Shown here: positions 31,933 to 42,990 of the stretch, in pieces
How the letters are laid out: each line of letters begins with the position of its first letter
Numbering within the stretch: the first letter of the stretch is position 1
Assembly: GCA_947471745.1 (NCBI GenBank)
Contig: CANJKZ010000078.1
Coordinates: 2,856,501-2,920,500 of the forward strand
Source of the DNA: Closterium sp. Naga37s-1
Taxonomy: Eukaryota > Streptophyta > Zygnematophyceae > Desmidiales > Closteriaceae
Direction of reading: 5' to 3'
DNA length: 64,000 nt
Notes under the pieces: generated by a model
What the model was told of the DNA's origin: nothing
Databases searched by the model: none
The model's input: only the letters and a program-made list of their open reading frames with translations
Translations under genes and position numbers: made by a program

Positions 31933-33822
31933 CTACAGGGATCGAGGCTCCGGCCAGGGAGACAGCCGCGGCGAAGCACCAGGAGGACCTCCAGACGATG
32001 CAGCACCCCGAGGCTCAGCACCCCCAGGCTCAACACCCTCAGGCTGAGCACCCCCAGGCTTAGCACCCTCAGACCCAGAAACCTCAGACTCAGCACCCTC
32101 AGACCCAGCACCCTTAGACTCAGTGCCCCCAGGCTCCGCACCCCCAGACTCAGCACCCCCAGACGCAGTACCGCAAGCAGCACCTAAGTCGCCAGCTACC
32201 TCAACAGGCACAGTACCAAGGAGAGGGTCTACCTGAGACACACCTGAGGGAGCGGGATCCTGGGGCGGGAGGGGGTCTACCGGAGGGGGACCGGGAGCAA
32301 GAAAGAGCGGCGGGGGCGGGGGAGGGGCAAAACGGTAGGGGAAGAGACGGTAAAAGGGAACCAACTCATCAAACGTGACGTCCTGAGAGGAGAGGACACG
32401 GCATGAGGTGTGGTGGTAAAACTGCCAGCCAGGCGCGTCAGGGGGAAAGCCAAAGAAGACGCAGGGGATAGCACGTGCGGAGAGCTTGTCCGCGGACGAA
32501 TCGCAAACAAAGGCACGAGATCCCCAGACCCAGAACACCGACGCATCGCCAACCTCCCCCGTCCAACGCAGTGTCGGCGAAGTCTCCGGCAAGGATACAC
32601 AGGGGCAGAGGTTGAGCTGATGCGCAGCATACCGGACCGAAAACGGCCACAGAAAATGGGGAGCAGTTGCATGGATCATGGAGGTACAAGCGACCTCCAT
32701 GACTAAGCCAATGCGGCGCTCAGCAATCCCATTTTGCTGAGGGGAGTCCGGAAGCGTGAACGACTGGAGAATGCCCTCCCCATGACAAAAGTCCCGCAAG
32801 AGGTCGGAGGAGAACTCACCACATCTGTTAGTGTGCAGACGCAGGACAGGAAGGTCCTGGTGGAACCGCCCACGGAGCTGGAGACGCACTGCACGGATCC
32901 AAGGGATCAAGACATCAACAACCTCACCCTTGCTACGCAAGGGGAAGACCGTGGTGTACCGCGTGTAGTCGTCAACGACCAGCAGAAAGTAGCGCTCGCG
33001 GCCCTGTCCACTGACGCGGGCTGGGCCCCACACGTCCATGTGGAGAGTCTGCAGGGAAGCAGTCGTCGGGGGAAATGAGGAGGAGTGAGGAGCGACGCGC
33101 TGCCGCCCCTCGACGCAAGGAAGGCAGGGCGGGGCAGGCGAGGGCGGGAGGGGAGGCAGAGACTTAGGGAGACCAGAGACAAGAAGGCGGGAGTGCATGC
33201 CACGCAGGCGTGGCAGGGAGGGGTGACCAAGGCGGTGGTGCCAGAGGAGAGTCTGGTGCGACAGGAGGCGACACGAGCAACGGGGTGCTACCTGACCTGA
33301 CGCGGACACCTGGGCAGACGCAGCTACCTGAGGAGGCTCAGTAGCCAGTGTGTACAGATTCGACCCAGGCCGACGAGTGAACGTGGCCAGGTGACGACCC
33401 ATCCGTGTATACGTGCAGATCGACACACGCTGACCCCCAGGAGTGGTGGTGGTGACCATCGAATCTTGGAGGGCAGCGGTACTCACCAAGTTTGTAGAGA
33501 ACAAGGGGAGGTGAAGACCTGACAGTGAGCCAAACGGAACCGCCAGACACGGGAGAACAGTGGAGGAATGGGCAACAATTGGGCCCCCGGAGGGGTCAGC
33601 CAATCTGACCGGGACAGGTGCAGGGAGGGGATTGAGGGTGGTGCTGTCACGAAAGAAACAGCGTGAAGCACCTGAGTCCAGCGTGAAGGTGTGCAAGGCC
33701 TGAGCAGGCGAAGTACGAGGGAGAGAAGACTCACTAGCACCTAGAGCAGCAGCCTCTATACCTGGGTCAAGCGGCACACACCGGTAACAGTCACCGTCAG
33801 TACTTGCAGACAAAGCATACAT
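31933..33822 (-). pseudogene. Type-2 copia protease-integrase, copy K, 629 open codons
   Basis: The longest open type-2 frame. It contains the protease LDSGASRCFFRDSTTLN, then LFSTNLVSTAALQD, integrase zinc ligands HHRLGH and CLPC, HMDVWGPA with the first catalytic Asp, and QQNGIAERR with the Glu. In the second catalytic site LHSDRGGEF has become LHTNRCGEF, so the essential Asp is Asn. The frame continues into the Gly/Ala/Glu-rich linker (GGAEPGGTES...). Despite the open frame the integrase should be inactive. Confidence 0.85.
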
Positions 33823-35109
33823 AGCAGAAAGGATAGCATCATCGTCTAGGTCAAAGATCGCAGCTCCAAACCTAAGCAGCTCTGCCTAGTGGGGGCGCTC
33901 GATCTCGTCACCAAACTCAGTGCGCCAAGCGTCGTCGAGGCGGGAGAAGCAGCAGTGCTGAGTGTGAGGCTTCCCGCATGTCTGACCAGCACGGTCACCC
34001 GTGCGAATGACATACGAGCAGCTCACACTACCCCCAGACGCCCCACGCTGAAACAACCACTTACGAAGCTGCTGGGGCGACGGGGTCTCGCTCCGACGCT
34101 ACTGCCGCTGCCTCTGGCCTCCTCCAGAACCTCCACGCTGTGCTCCAGTCCTTCCTCCACCACTCCCACCGCTGCCACTACCGCCACTCCCACCGCTGCC
34201 TCCACCGCCGCCACCAACGCCCCCACTCCCGCCACCACTCCCACCGCTGCCACCACCTCCACTATCTCCACCACCTCCACTGCTGCCCCCACCACCACTC
34301 CCGCTGCCACCGCCACCACCCCTGCCACCCTTGCCCTTGCTGCTGCGGCGCTTCGCACTAGTAGAAGCAGCCCCGGCGTCCTCAGCACTAGGGACATCGA
34401 CAGCAGCAGCTGAGGCGTAGGAGGGGGCAAGGGGGGAGGGGGAGCACCCCTCAAAGAAGGGCGTGCGCGGAGTACCACGAGCAGCACCTACAGCGATTAC
34501 ACTAGTCTCAACTGCAAGGAGGTGCTGCTCGAGTAGGTCAATAGTGAGGATTGTGGTGTCAAGGGAGAGAAAATGGTCCCCGACAGAGTGAAGAGAGTCA
34601 GGGAGGCAGGTGACTATAAAGTAGAGAGTGATGAACATCGGGGGCTGGTTCCTGTCAAGGAACTAAGCATGGGCGGTAGCTCGGTAGCGAGCGTCGCTAG
34701 CGCGAAGGTCGGAAACCAGGTCCTCAACTGTGGCAAAGGCACACAGCTCGGGGAACAGGTAGGGCAGTAGCAGGCGGCCTAGATAAGCAGTGGCAGACAA
34801 GGAGTAGCGAGCTACGACAGCGTCGTACACTGCCTGTGATGTTCTGTGCTATCCGAAGTGAGCGCATTCGGTTAACGGCAGTTGGTTGTGAATGGCTAAG
34901 CGGGCAGTAGCGTCGCGAGTAAGCCACTGTGAGCGAGTCGCACTGTCAGCTATGGCAGGAGGGGCGGGAGTAGCGCCAGACGTGTGGTCAAACAACGAAA
35001 CACTGTCCCTAGATTCGCTCAGTAGGTATAACTGCAGGTCGTCGAGCCACGTGTCAAACTGAATCGGTCTGCCCTCATGATCGAATGCGAGAACGTGAAG
35101 CGAAGCCAT
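33823..35109 (-). pseudogene. Type-2 copia gag, copy K
   Basis: ATG 35109 (MASLHVLAFDHEGRPIQFDTW). The Gag frame is lost near 34850, where a short deletion removes part of the block seen in copies H and L. It is picked up again from 34638 (MFITLYFIVTCLPDSLHSV) through a Gly/Ser tract (34130-34330) and the atypical zinc-like motif near 33990-34020, with a stop near 34100 at the Gln run. The 5' neighbour is the leader minisatellite. Confidence 0.8.
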
Positions 35110-35129
35110 AGCGGTGCAGCACGCTGAGT

Positions 35130-36085
35130 GGGGAGAAGCAGGGCAGCGCAGAGTAGAGGGCAGGCAGCAGTAAGAGGCTGTGGGAGGGCTGCAAGGGGCG
35201 GCTAGCAGAGCAGCAGGGGTGGCTAGAGGGCCACCAGGGGCGGCACGTGGGGCTGCAAGGGCGGCTCGCGAGCTGCAGGGCCGAGGGGCGGGCCGGAAGG
35301 GGCGGCTCGCGGGGCCTGAGGTCGACTGTCAAGCCGGGGCCTAGGAGCGACGGGCCTAGGGGCGATGGGTCGGCGCCTAGGGGAGTCGGGCCGGGGCCTA
35401 GGGGAGTCGGGCCTAGGGGCGTCGGGCCGGGGCCTAGGGGAGTCGGGCAACAGGTCGCTGCTAGGGGCGATTGGCCGGCCTAGGGGCGACGGGCCTATGG
35501 GCAACAGGCGCGGGCCTAGGGGCAACAGGCGCGGGCCTAGGGGCGACTGGTGACGGGCCGAGGCGTAGTGAGGTCGGGCGACGGGCCGGGGCTAGGGGCG
35601 ACGGGCTCAAGCCTAGGGGCGTCGGGCGATGGGTCGGGGACTAGGGACGTCAGCCGCGGGCGTAGGGGCATCGGGCGATGGGCCGGGGCGCGTGGGCTAG
35701 GGGCGACGGGCCGGGCTAGGAGCGACAGGCCTACGGGCCGGGCTAGGGGCGACGGGCCGGCCTAGGGGCGACGGGCCTAGGGGTGACGGGCCTAGGGGCG
35801 ACGGGCCTACGGGCCGGGCTAGGGGCAACGGGCCGGCCTAGGGGCGACGGGCCTAGGGGCGACGGGCCGGGGCGACGGGCCTAGGGCGACGGGCCTAGGG
35901 GCGACGGGCTGGGGCGACGGGCTGGGGCGACGGGCCTAGGGCGACGGGCCGGGTGTCGACGGGCCGGGGCGACGGGCCTACGGGCCGGTGCTTAGGGGTC
36001 GACGGATCGCGACTAGCAGTAGGGGCAGCACGAGGGCTGCAGCGGGCGGCTAGCGGGGTAGCGCTGTGGTGGGCCCAAGGAAAAA
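35130..36085 (-). repeat. GC-rich minisatellite filling the leader of type-2 copy K
   Basis: Tandem units of about 13-20 bp based on GGGCCTAGGGGCGAC and GGGCCGGGGCGAC. It fills the space between the primer-binding site and gag. The unit is shared with copy L but not with copies E or H. The longest open frames here encode only Gly/Arg/Pro repeats. Confidence 0.85.
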
Positions 36086-36121
36086 GAAAATAGTCGTAGA
36101 GAAGGACCTGCTTTGAAACCA

Positions 36122-36253
36122 TGTCAGAAGAATGAACGAGAATGAATGAACTATGAAAGAGTTGGGTACAAGTACTAACCCTAATTGGGTTGTACCCCTT
36201 CTGGGCTACCCCACTAAAGCCTACACAAATGTGAGCACTATAACATTCTGACA
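36122..36253 (-). repeat. Type-2 copia LTR (5' LTR of copy K)
   Basis: A 132-bp LTR, minus orientation, TGTCAGAATGTTATAGTGC to TTCTTCTGACA, with 7-base terminal inverted repeats (TGTCAGA/TCTGACA). The base following it (36254) is gag of copy L. Confidence 0.9.
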
Positions 36254-36997
36254 AGCAGCCCCGATGTCTTTAGCACTAGGGACGTCGACAGCAGCAGCTG
36301 AGGCGTAGGAGGGGGCAAGGGGGGAGGGGGAGCACCCCTCAAATAAGGGCGTGCGCGGAGTACCACGAGCAGCACCTACAGCGACTACACTAGTCTCAGC
36401 TGCAAGGAGGTGCTGCTCGAGTAGGTCAACAGTGAGGACTGTGGGGTCAAGGGAGAGAAAGTGGTCCCTGACAGAGCGAAGAGAGTCAGGGAGGCGGGTG
36501 ACTATAAAGTAGATAGTGATGAACATCGGGGGCTGGTTCCTGTCAAGGAACTCAGCAGGGGCGGCAGCTCGGTAGCGAGCGTCGCTAGCGCGAAGGTGGG
36601 AAACCAGGTCCTCGACTGTGGCAAAGGCAGACAGCTCGGGGAACAGATAGGGCAATTACAGGCGACCTAGAGCAGCAGTGGCAGGCGAGGAGTAGCGAGC
36701 TACGACAGCATCGTACAGTGCCTGTGCTGTCCTGTGTTGTCCGGATTGAGCGCATTCAGCTAACGGCAAGTGGTTGTGAATGGCTAAGCGGGCAGCAGCG
36801 TCGCGAGTAAGCCACTGTGAGCGAGTCGCACTGTCAGCTGTGGCAAGAGGGGCGGGAGCGGCGCCAGACGTGTGGTCAAACAACGAAACACTGTCCCTAG
36901 AGTCGCTCAGTAGGTACAGCTGCAGGTCGTCGAGCCACGTGTCAAACTGAATCGGTCTGCTCTCATGATCAAATGCGAGAACGCGAAGTGAAGCCAT
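36254..36997 (-). pseudogene. Type-2 copia gag fragment, copy L
   Basis: ATG 36997 (MASLRVLAFDHESRPIQFDTW). The frame is open through LTRDAAARLAIHNHLPLAEC and YDAVVARYSSPATAALGRL, then meets a TAA at about 36656 (copy K reads CTA there). It continues in the same frame through PYLFPELSAFATVEDLVSHL and VTRLPDSLRSVRDHFLSL to PSAKDIGAA, where the LTR of copy K begins. Gag of L is thus cut by insertion of K; the rest of L is not seen. Confidence 0.85.
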
Positions 36998-37009
36998 AGC
37001 GGTGCAGCA

Positions 37010-38045
37010 CGCTGAGCGGGGAGAAGCAGGGCAGCGCAGAGCAGAGGGCAGGCAGCAGTAAGAGGCTGTGGGAGGGCCGCAAGGGGCAGCTAGCAGAGCA
37101 GCAGGGGTGGCTAGGGCCACCAGGGGCGGCGCGCCGGGCTGCAAGGGCGGCTCGCGAGCTGCAGGGTCGAGGGGCAGGCCGGAAGGGGCGGCTCGCAGGG
37201 CCTGGGGTCGACTGTCGGGCCGGGGCCTAGGAGCGACGGGCCTAGGGGCAACGGGCCAGGGCCTAGGGGAGTCGGGCGACGGGCCGCTGCTAGGGGGGCG
37301 ACGGGCGACTGGCCGGGGCGCTTGGGCTAGGGGTGACGGGCCGGGCTAGGGGCGACTGGCCGGCCTAGGGGCGACGGGCCTAGGGGCGTGGGCCTAGGGG
37401 CGACAGGCGCGGGCCTAGGGGCGACTAGTGACGGGCCGGGGCGTAGTGAAGTCGGGCGTCGGGCCGGGGCTAGGGGCGACGGGCTCGGGCCTAGGGTGTC
37501 GGGCGACGGGCCGGGGCGTAGGGGCGTCAGTCGCGGGCGTAGGGGCGTCGAGCGACGGGCCGGGACGCGTGGGCTAGGGGCGACGGGCCGGGCTAGGAGC
37601 GACGGGCCTACGAGCCGGGCTAGGGGCGACGGGCTGGCCTAGGGCCGACGGGCCTAGGGGCGACGGGCCGGGGCGACAGGCCTAGGGGCAACGGGCCGGG
37701 GCGACGGGCCTAGTGGCGACGGGCCGGGCTAGGGGTGACGGGCCTACGGGCCGGGCTAGGGGCGATGGGCCGGCCTAGGGGCGACGGGCCTAGGGGCGAC
37801 GGGCCGGGGCGACGGGCCGGGCTAGGGGGGGGCGACGAGCCGGCCTAGGGGCGACGGGCCGGGGCGATGGGCCTAGGGCGACTGGCCGGGTGTCAACGGG
37901 CCGGGGCGACGGGCCAAGGCGACAGGCCTAGTGGCGACGGGCCTACGGGCGACGGGCTACGGGCCAGTGCCTAAGGGTCGACGGGTCGCGACGGGCAGTA
38001 GGGGCAGCACGAGGGCTGCAGCGGGCGGCTAGCGGGGTAGTGATG
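37010..38045 (-). repeat. GC-rich minisatellite filling the leader of type-2 copy L
   Basis: About 1 kb of tandem GGGCCTAGGGGCGAC / CGGGCCGGGGCGAC units between gag and primer-binding site. It shares its unit with copy K but differs in copy number and order. No gene. Confidence 0.85.
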
Positions 38046-38102
38046 TGGTGGGCCCAAGGAAAAAAGAAAAACAGTCGTAGAGAAGGACCTGCTCTGAAAC
38101 CA

Positions 38103-38234
38103 TATCAGAAGAATGAACGAGAGTGAATGAACTATGAAAGAGTTGGGTACAAGTACTAACCCTAAGTGGGTTGTACCCCTTATGGGCTACCCCATTATAG
38201 CCTACACAATTGTAAGCACTACAACATTCTGACA
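38103..38234 (-). repeat. Type-2 copia LTR (5' LTR of copy L)
   Basis: A 132-bp LTR, minus orientation, TGTCAGAATGTTGTAGTGC to CTTCTGATA (the terminal CA has become TA). The primer-binding site TGGTTTCAGAGCAGG follows on the minus strand (38088-38102). Confidence 0.85.
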
Positions 38235-38700
38235 ATACTGTACTACCCCGATGAAATAGAACAGGGCCCAAGGTCCGTAAGGTCCCTCCCCCTGCGGTAG
38301 CAGCTCGTAGTGTCTCGGCTTCGTGATGATGACGCGCCACTAGTCCATGGTGGGTCCTCGTAGTAACGACACGACATATCGGATCTTCGCTGCATACGAC
38401 GAGACGTCGTTGATGTCAAAAAACACATTCTTGGTGAGAATCCATGCCTGAAGCGTCAGGCCTCCCCGTTGACTCGGGTCAAAGCATGGTTGACGATGCA
38501 ACTTGAGCGGCACGGCGAGAGAAGACTTGACTCGTCGGCCGGCGTCACCGTGTTGACGCGGCCCTCTCTTCCCTCATTCGTCATTCCGGGGTGCGTCATC
38601 CCGTGGTAGTTGCGAGCTTCTTCGCATACGATGCCATCACTAGCACTGCTCGAGCATTGTCCCACGCTCCTGTGTCAGGACGACGTCGGTGCTGCCGATG
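38235..38700 (-). pseudogene. Ty3/gypsy gag N-terminal fragment (element G)
   Basis: Minus-strand pieces (SASDGIVCEEARNYHGMTHP, VNTVTPADESSLLSPC and a broken block at 38428-38250) match, in order and spacing, the start of the gag of element F (ASDGIARNDGDDDHGTTHPG, ISVPTGESALPRPPC, 43980-43640). Frames are broken. The fragment is cut at 38234 by the LTR of copy L, so L inserted into this gag or replaced its remainder. Confidence 0.6.
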
Positions 38701-39083
38701 CTGGTGCTGCTTGTGTCTCTATTTGTAGACGGTTTATCGTTCGATAGAGAGATTCGCGCTCTGCCGTTAACGCCACGATCTCCTCAACGCTTTCGCGTCA
38801 GCTCGTCTGGGCGCTCCTGCGTGAGGTTGGCGAGGTTTGTCCAATCCGCCATTTTGAAGGGCGTCAGGTAGCTTAGGTGCTAAGCACAGTCGTGGCTGCA
38901 CATAATTATGAGAGAGCACGGATACAGCAACTCCTAGTATGGAAAGAGGCGTATGTCCCTTCGAATGAAAAAAATATATATATATAAAAAATGAGTTGCC
39001 GGTTGTGGAAAGAGGCTTTTGAGTCAACTCAAAAGTCACCAGAATGCGCGGTCCAAAAGGAAAGTGCCTCTGATACCAAGTGT
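38701..39083 (-). other. Leader and primer-binding site of gypsy element G
   Basis: Untranslated leader, similar in patches to 44090-44288 of element F. It contains an AT microsatellite (38960-38985). On the minus strand TGGTATCAGAGGC (about 39071-39083) is the primer-binding site next to the LTR that starts at 39084. Confidence 0.6.
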
Positions 39084-39477
39084 TACATGTGGAATTGAAC
39101 GAGCGAGTGAAGATTGCACTTATTGCCTTGACACATTTCCCAGCTCAAAAAATCCCACTGTACCTAGAAACGAATCCAGGGTGAGTCGAGCCCAAATCGT
39201 ATGTGCCCTCCAGCGCACGGACACAACCCCCGCCACACAAATTTCTATTGTGGCTCGATCGCGTGGAAACCAAGGTAACTGGTTCCCCCGTCAATCATCG
39301 CGCATGAATTCTCGTACAAGCGAAAATTCCACGATTGAACGAATATTTCCGAGGACGCAGTGCTCTACCCTTTTTCGCGCACACGCTGATTTCACAATAT
39401 GGTTCGAAAATCACACATGCGCGGACTCAAGGTACATGCTAGAAACCACTTACGTTCAAAAATCACACGTGCATGGC
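39084..39477 (-). repeat. Gypsy element G LTR, left part (interrupted by F)
   Basis: Begins TGTTACATGTGG next to a primer-binding site, with a few conserved blocks shared with the LTR of F (GAACGAGCGAG, GATTGCAC). It runs up to the insertion point of F at 39477. Its continuation should lie beyond 44618. Confidence 0.5.
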
Positions 39478-39802
39478 TGTTACGGGTGCAATGGAACGAG
39501 ATAGCGAGGTTTGCACTAGGTGTCAAAGGAGTACAAAGTATGAGCGAAGGCATGAGCGAATCCTTATACGCGAAACATGCAAACATTAACGCGGTGCACG
39601 CGAGCTAGCTAGTGCTAGGCTGGCATCAAGGTTCGGACTAGTCCCGAAGCGTAGGCCAACTCAGCTAGGCCAGCGGTCCATGGTTTGGTAAAAGAGTGCA
39701 CGTCAAGTTGGCGAAGCCCCATTAGCAGTAACGGGCGAACAACGGCTGCTGCTGTACGCGATGTTGAAGAACGCGGTAAGGAATGCCAAAAACATCCTTA
39801 CA
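39478..39802 (-). repeat. LTR of gypsy element F (3')
   Basis: 325 bp, sense TGTAAGGATGTTTTTGGC to GCACCCGTAACA, bounded inside by a clear polypurine tract. Confidence 0.85.
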
Positions 39803-39817
39803 CTACCCCTCCCCCTC

Positions 39818-40920
39818 AAGAAGCCCCCTCCGCTACGCGAGTGCGTGTATATTGCGGAAACCCCAGCTCCTCGGGTACACTTGCAGGGCATGGTGGTTTT
39901 TTATGTTGGCCAGGGGCACCCAGCTATCTTCGGTTGGCGTATGGTCCTTCTAGCGAATGAGGAACTCGATCCTCTTGACTGGGCGGTGGTGGCGGTCAGC
40001 GTTTCTCTTAGCGATGACGTTTGCTTTTTTTACTGCTTCCGCTGCTTGCGTTCGGGCAGCTTGCGGTATTTTGGCGAACTTTTGGACGCGTGGCGTGGGG
40101 TTGTCCGACCTCGACGTCATGGGCATTGTTGGATTTTGCCCATAGTTCAGGTAAAATGGGGACTGCTCCGTGGTCGCTCACGTGGCGTTGTTGTACGTTA
40201 ACTCAATCAACGGCAGCTGCTGTTCCCATCTTGTTGGGTCGTCGCACGTGGCACGAATCAGCTGCTCCATAGTCTGGTTCGTCCGCTCCGTTTTACCGTC
40301 GATCTCGGGGTGGTACGACGAACTGAACTGTAGCCTGGTCTTGAACTGCTCCCAAAGGTTCTTCCTGAAGTTGCTTGTAAACTTCGTGTCACGGCCGCTG
40401 ATTATCATGGCTGGTATCCCATTAAGTTGAACAATGGTTGCGATGAACAGGCTAGTGGTTTCTTCTGCTGAGATCGATTTCCTACACGCAGCAAAGTGAG
40501 CCATTTTCGTCAGTCTGTCAACGACGACCATAACCGCGTCATTACCCCCAGGGTTCGAAGGTAACCCCGTGCCGAAATCCATGGTAACCTGCTGCTAGGC
40601 GCGCTCGGGCAGTGGAATCGGCTGCAACTGACCTGCCTTTCTTTTTCGCAAACTCTTTATAACTTGACACATAAGATATGACCCTACGTGGTGCTGTACA
40701 TCGGTCGACAGCTCCGGCCAGTAGTAATACTGCTGCAGTTGTTGTTGCGTTTTTTCTACCCTGAAGTGATCCGATGTAACCCCGTCGTGTGCCTCCTGCA
40801 GTAGCAGTTCCCTCAATAGTGAGTACGCGGGTATCCAGATGCGGTTGGTGCCTGTTTTTACATAATAGACCTCCTTTGCTTCTGCCAGTTGCTGCGAATT
40901 TACGGTCATGAAAAATGGGC
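39818..40920 (-). pseudogene. Gypsy F integrase
   Basis: The N-terminal HHCC zinc domain appears at 40909-40595 (LLQEAHDGVTSDHFRVEKT ... VGSYLMCQVIKSLRKRKAG; the first Cys of the CxxC pair is Tyr). A stop separates it from the core at 40582-40178: MDFGTGLPSNPGGNDAVMVV (first Asp), IISGRDTKFTS (second Asp), PEIDGKTERTN (Glu). The region to 39818 holds a degraded C-terminal domain (NADRHHRPVK). Catalytic residues remain but the frame is broken at least three times. Confidence 0.8.
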
Positions 40921-42234
40921 CAGTGCGGTATCCGTGGGTGAATATGCCTGTTAAAAGCGGGTTGGTTTGGGCGAGTAGGATGGCGTGAAGTTGGGCAGTC
41001 GGCGGGTGAGTGAGTCAGCAATATTCAACGCCCTATTTTTGTACGAGACAGTGTAGTGGAAGTTGGACTCCAGATAGTCCAACCAGAGGATCTGTCGCGG
41101 GTTGAGATTCGGTTGGGCGCGAAGGTACTGTAGTGCACGATGACATGTCTGTACTGTCACGTCGGTTCCTGTCAGATAGCACCGCCACACTTTGAACGCG
41201 TGCACGAACGCCAGCATCTCGCGGTCGTGTATCGGGTAGTTGCGCTCGGGCGGGTGAAGTTTGCGAGACTCGTACGTGATAGGCTGGAGGCCGTTCCCGA
41301 AGTCCTTCAACAGTACTGCTCCTACATCGATGTCACTTGCGTTGGTGATGAGCTTGAACGGGCGGTGGGATCTGCGATGTGACGCACGAATGGTGAGCAC
41401 AAAAAAAAAAAAAATAGGATCGAGAAGGCAGCTTGCTCTTTCTTCCCCCATGTGTACTCAACCCCCTTCCTCAGCAGGTCTGTCAACAGGGCGGTCCACT
41501 GTGCCATGTCAGGGACAAACCGTCGCACGTAGTTGACGAACCCCATACAACTATGCAACTCGGTCAAGTTGGTCGGCGCATGCCATGCTTGAACCGCCTC
41601 GATCTTTTTCGGGTCTATTTCCACTTCGTTGGCTGAAATAACGTGCCCTAAAAACTCCAATCTGTCCTATAGAAACACACACTTAGATGCTTTGGTCAGT
41701 AGGCGGTTCTCACTCAGTATTTTAAGAACGGATTCGATGTCGCGTATGTGCTGTGCTCTGTTTGGGTTGTAGATTAGTATGTCGTCTAAGTAGACGATCA
41801 CGCACTTATCTAAAAGCAGGCGAAAGGCTTTGTTCATGGTCATTTGGAAGTTCGCGGGGCATTGGTCGGTCTGAAGGGCATTACCGTGTATTCGAACTAT
41901 CCATAGCGAGTTCATAAGGCAGTTTTTGGGCAGTCGGGCGGATTGACGCGGATCTGACGGTAACCTCCTCGAAGTTCAATTTTCAAGAAAACTCGAGCTG
42001 TGCGAAGTTGGTCGATCAGTTCGTCGGCTCGCGGGATCGGGTAACGGGACTTGATGGTAACTCGGTTCAGTGCGCGGTAATCTATGCAAATGCAAAATCC
42101 CCCATCTTTTTTCGGTGTGAATAGTATCGGTGCGGCAAAGGGCGACGAACTCGGGCGAATGAACTTTTTCTCGAGCAGGTAATCCAGTTGCTTCTGTAGT
42201 TTTGTCCAGTTCGGGTTGGGTCGGTCGGAACTAT
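40921..42234 (-). pseudogene. Gypsy F reverse transcriptase and RNase H
   Basis: RNase H is clearest at 41451-40951: FKLITNASDIDVGAVLLKDF, YESRKLHPPERNYPIHDREM, LRAQPNLNPRQILWLDYLES. Upstream, RT blocks are scattered over frames: INEFLGHVISANEVEIDPKK (~41660), MTMNKAFRLLLDKCVIVYLD and VYLDDILIYNPN (~41800), and degraded palm motifs at 42090-41950. The YxDD equivalent is YLDD and is intact, but more than six stops break the RT. Confidence 0.75.
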
Positions 42235-42950
42235 CACTGTACTATCGGATATGCCCAAGGTTTTAGTTCTATCATGTGGTCATGCGGTCGCTGAGGTGGC
42301 AGTCTCTCCGGTAGGTCATTCGGAAAAATCCCGCTGTACTGCTTTAAAAGTGCTGCCAAGTCATGCGGTACGCCGGCGAGCAGTTTCTGTAAATCGCTCG
42401 GTTTGTCTGCTGCCTCGGCTTCCCGAATGTCAACCACATACACGTCAGCTCCTGCCGCTATGGCGCGTTTCATCGTGATTGCGTTGACACGCACCGACAA
42501 AGACTCGGGCGAGCTCCAGCGAGGTAGGGCGATATTGTTACCGTTCATTTGCATGGTGGAGTCACCCGTTGTCCAGTCGATTTGCGGATTGTGTCGTCGC
42601 AGCCAATCATGACCGAGTACAATTTCGGTCCCATCGAGGGTTGTTGCGAGTATTTCCTGGGTAAATGTGAAGTCATCCCAGCATCGGATCCGAACTCGGT
42701 CAACGCGTTCTCGTATCGCCAGCGGCGTGCCATCAACCAGTCGTGCGTCAATCTCAGGTAAACATCTGTCCAGTGGAAGTTTTAGTCTCCGTGCTGTGGC
42801 GGTATTAATCAGGCTGTGGCTAACCCCCTCGTCTACGAAGATTTTAACTAAGTCCATCTGTATTTTCCCTCTAAGTAGTATGGGGCTGTCTACCATTGTA
42901 CCCTCCTTATTCGGCCAGGTGTGGTCGATTGCGTGAACCGGCACAATCAC
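42235..42950 (-). pseudogene. Gypsy F aspartic protease region
   Basis: Open for 238 codons: RGKIQMDLVKIFVDEGVSHS (retropepsin active-site loop, with DEG in place of DTG or DSG), LPLDRCLPEIDARLVDGTPL, and LGHDWLRRHNPQIDW, the second protease signature of Ty3/gypsy elements. It then runs into the pre-RT linker LPERLPPQRPHDHMIELKP. The Thr/Ser to Glu change in the active-site triplet suggests loss of activity. Confidence 0.8.
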
Positions 42951-42990
42951 TCGGTGAGGGTCGGTTGGGTTGGGCGAGCGGCGTGACCTG

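Larger units (their letters stand above)
30138..36253 (-). mobile_element. Type-2 copia retrotransposon, copy K, 3'-truncated, inserted in copy L
   Basis: Minus-strand element: LTR 36253-36122, primer-binding site (TGGTTTCAAAGCAGG), minisatellite leader, gag, protease, integrase, linker, partial RT ending at 30138. It forms an inverted pair with copy J. Its LTR sits directly against the interrupted gag of copy L (36254), which places K as the younger insertion. The 3' part and 3' LTR are absent. Confidence 0.8.
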
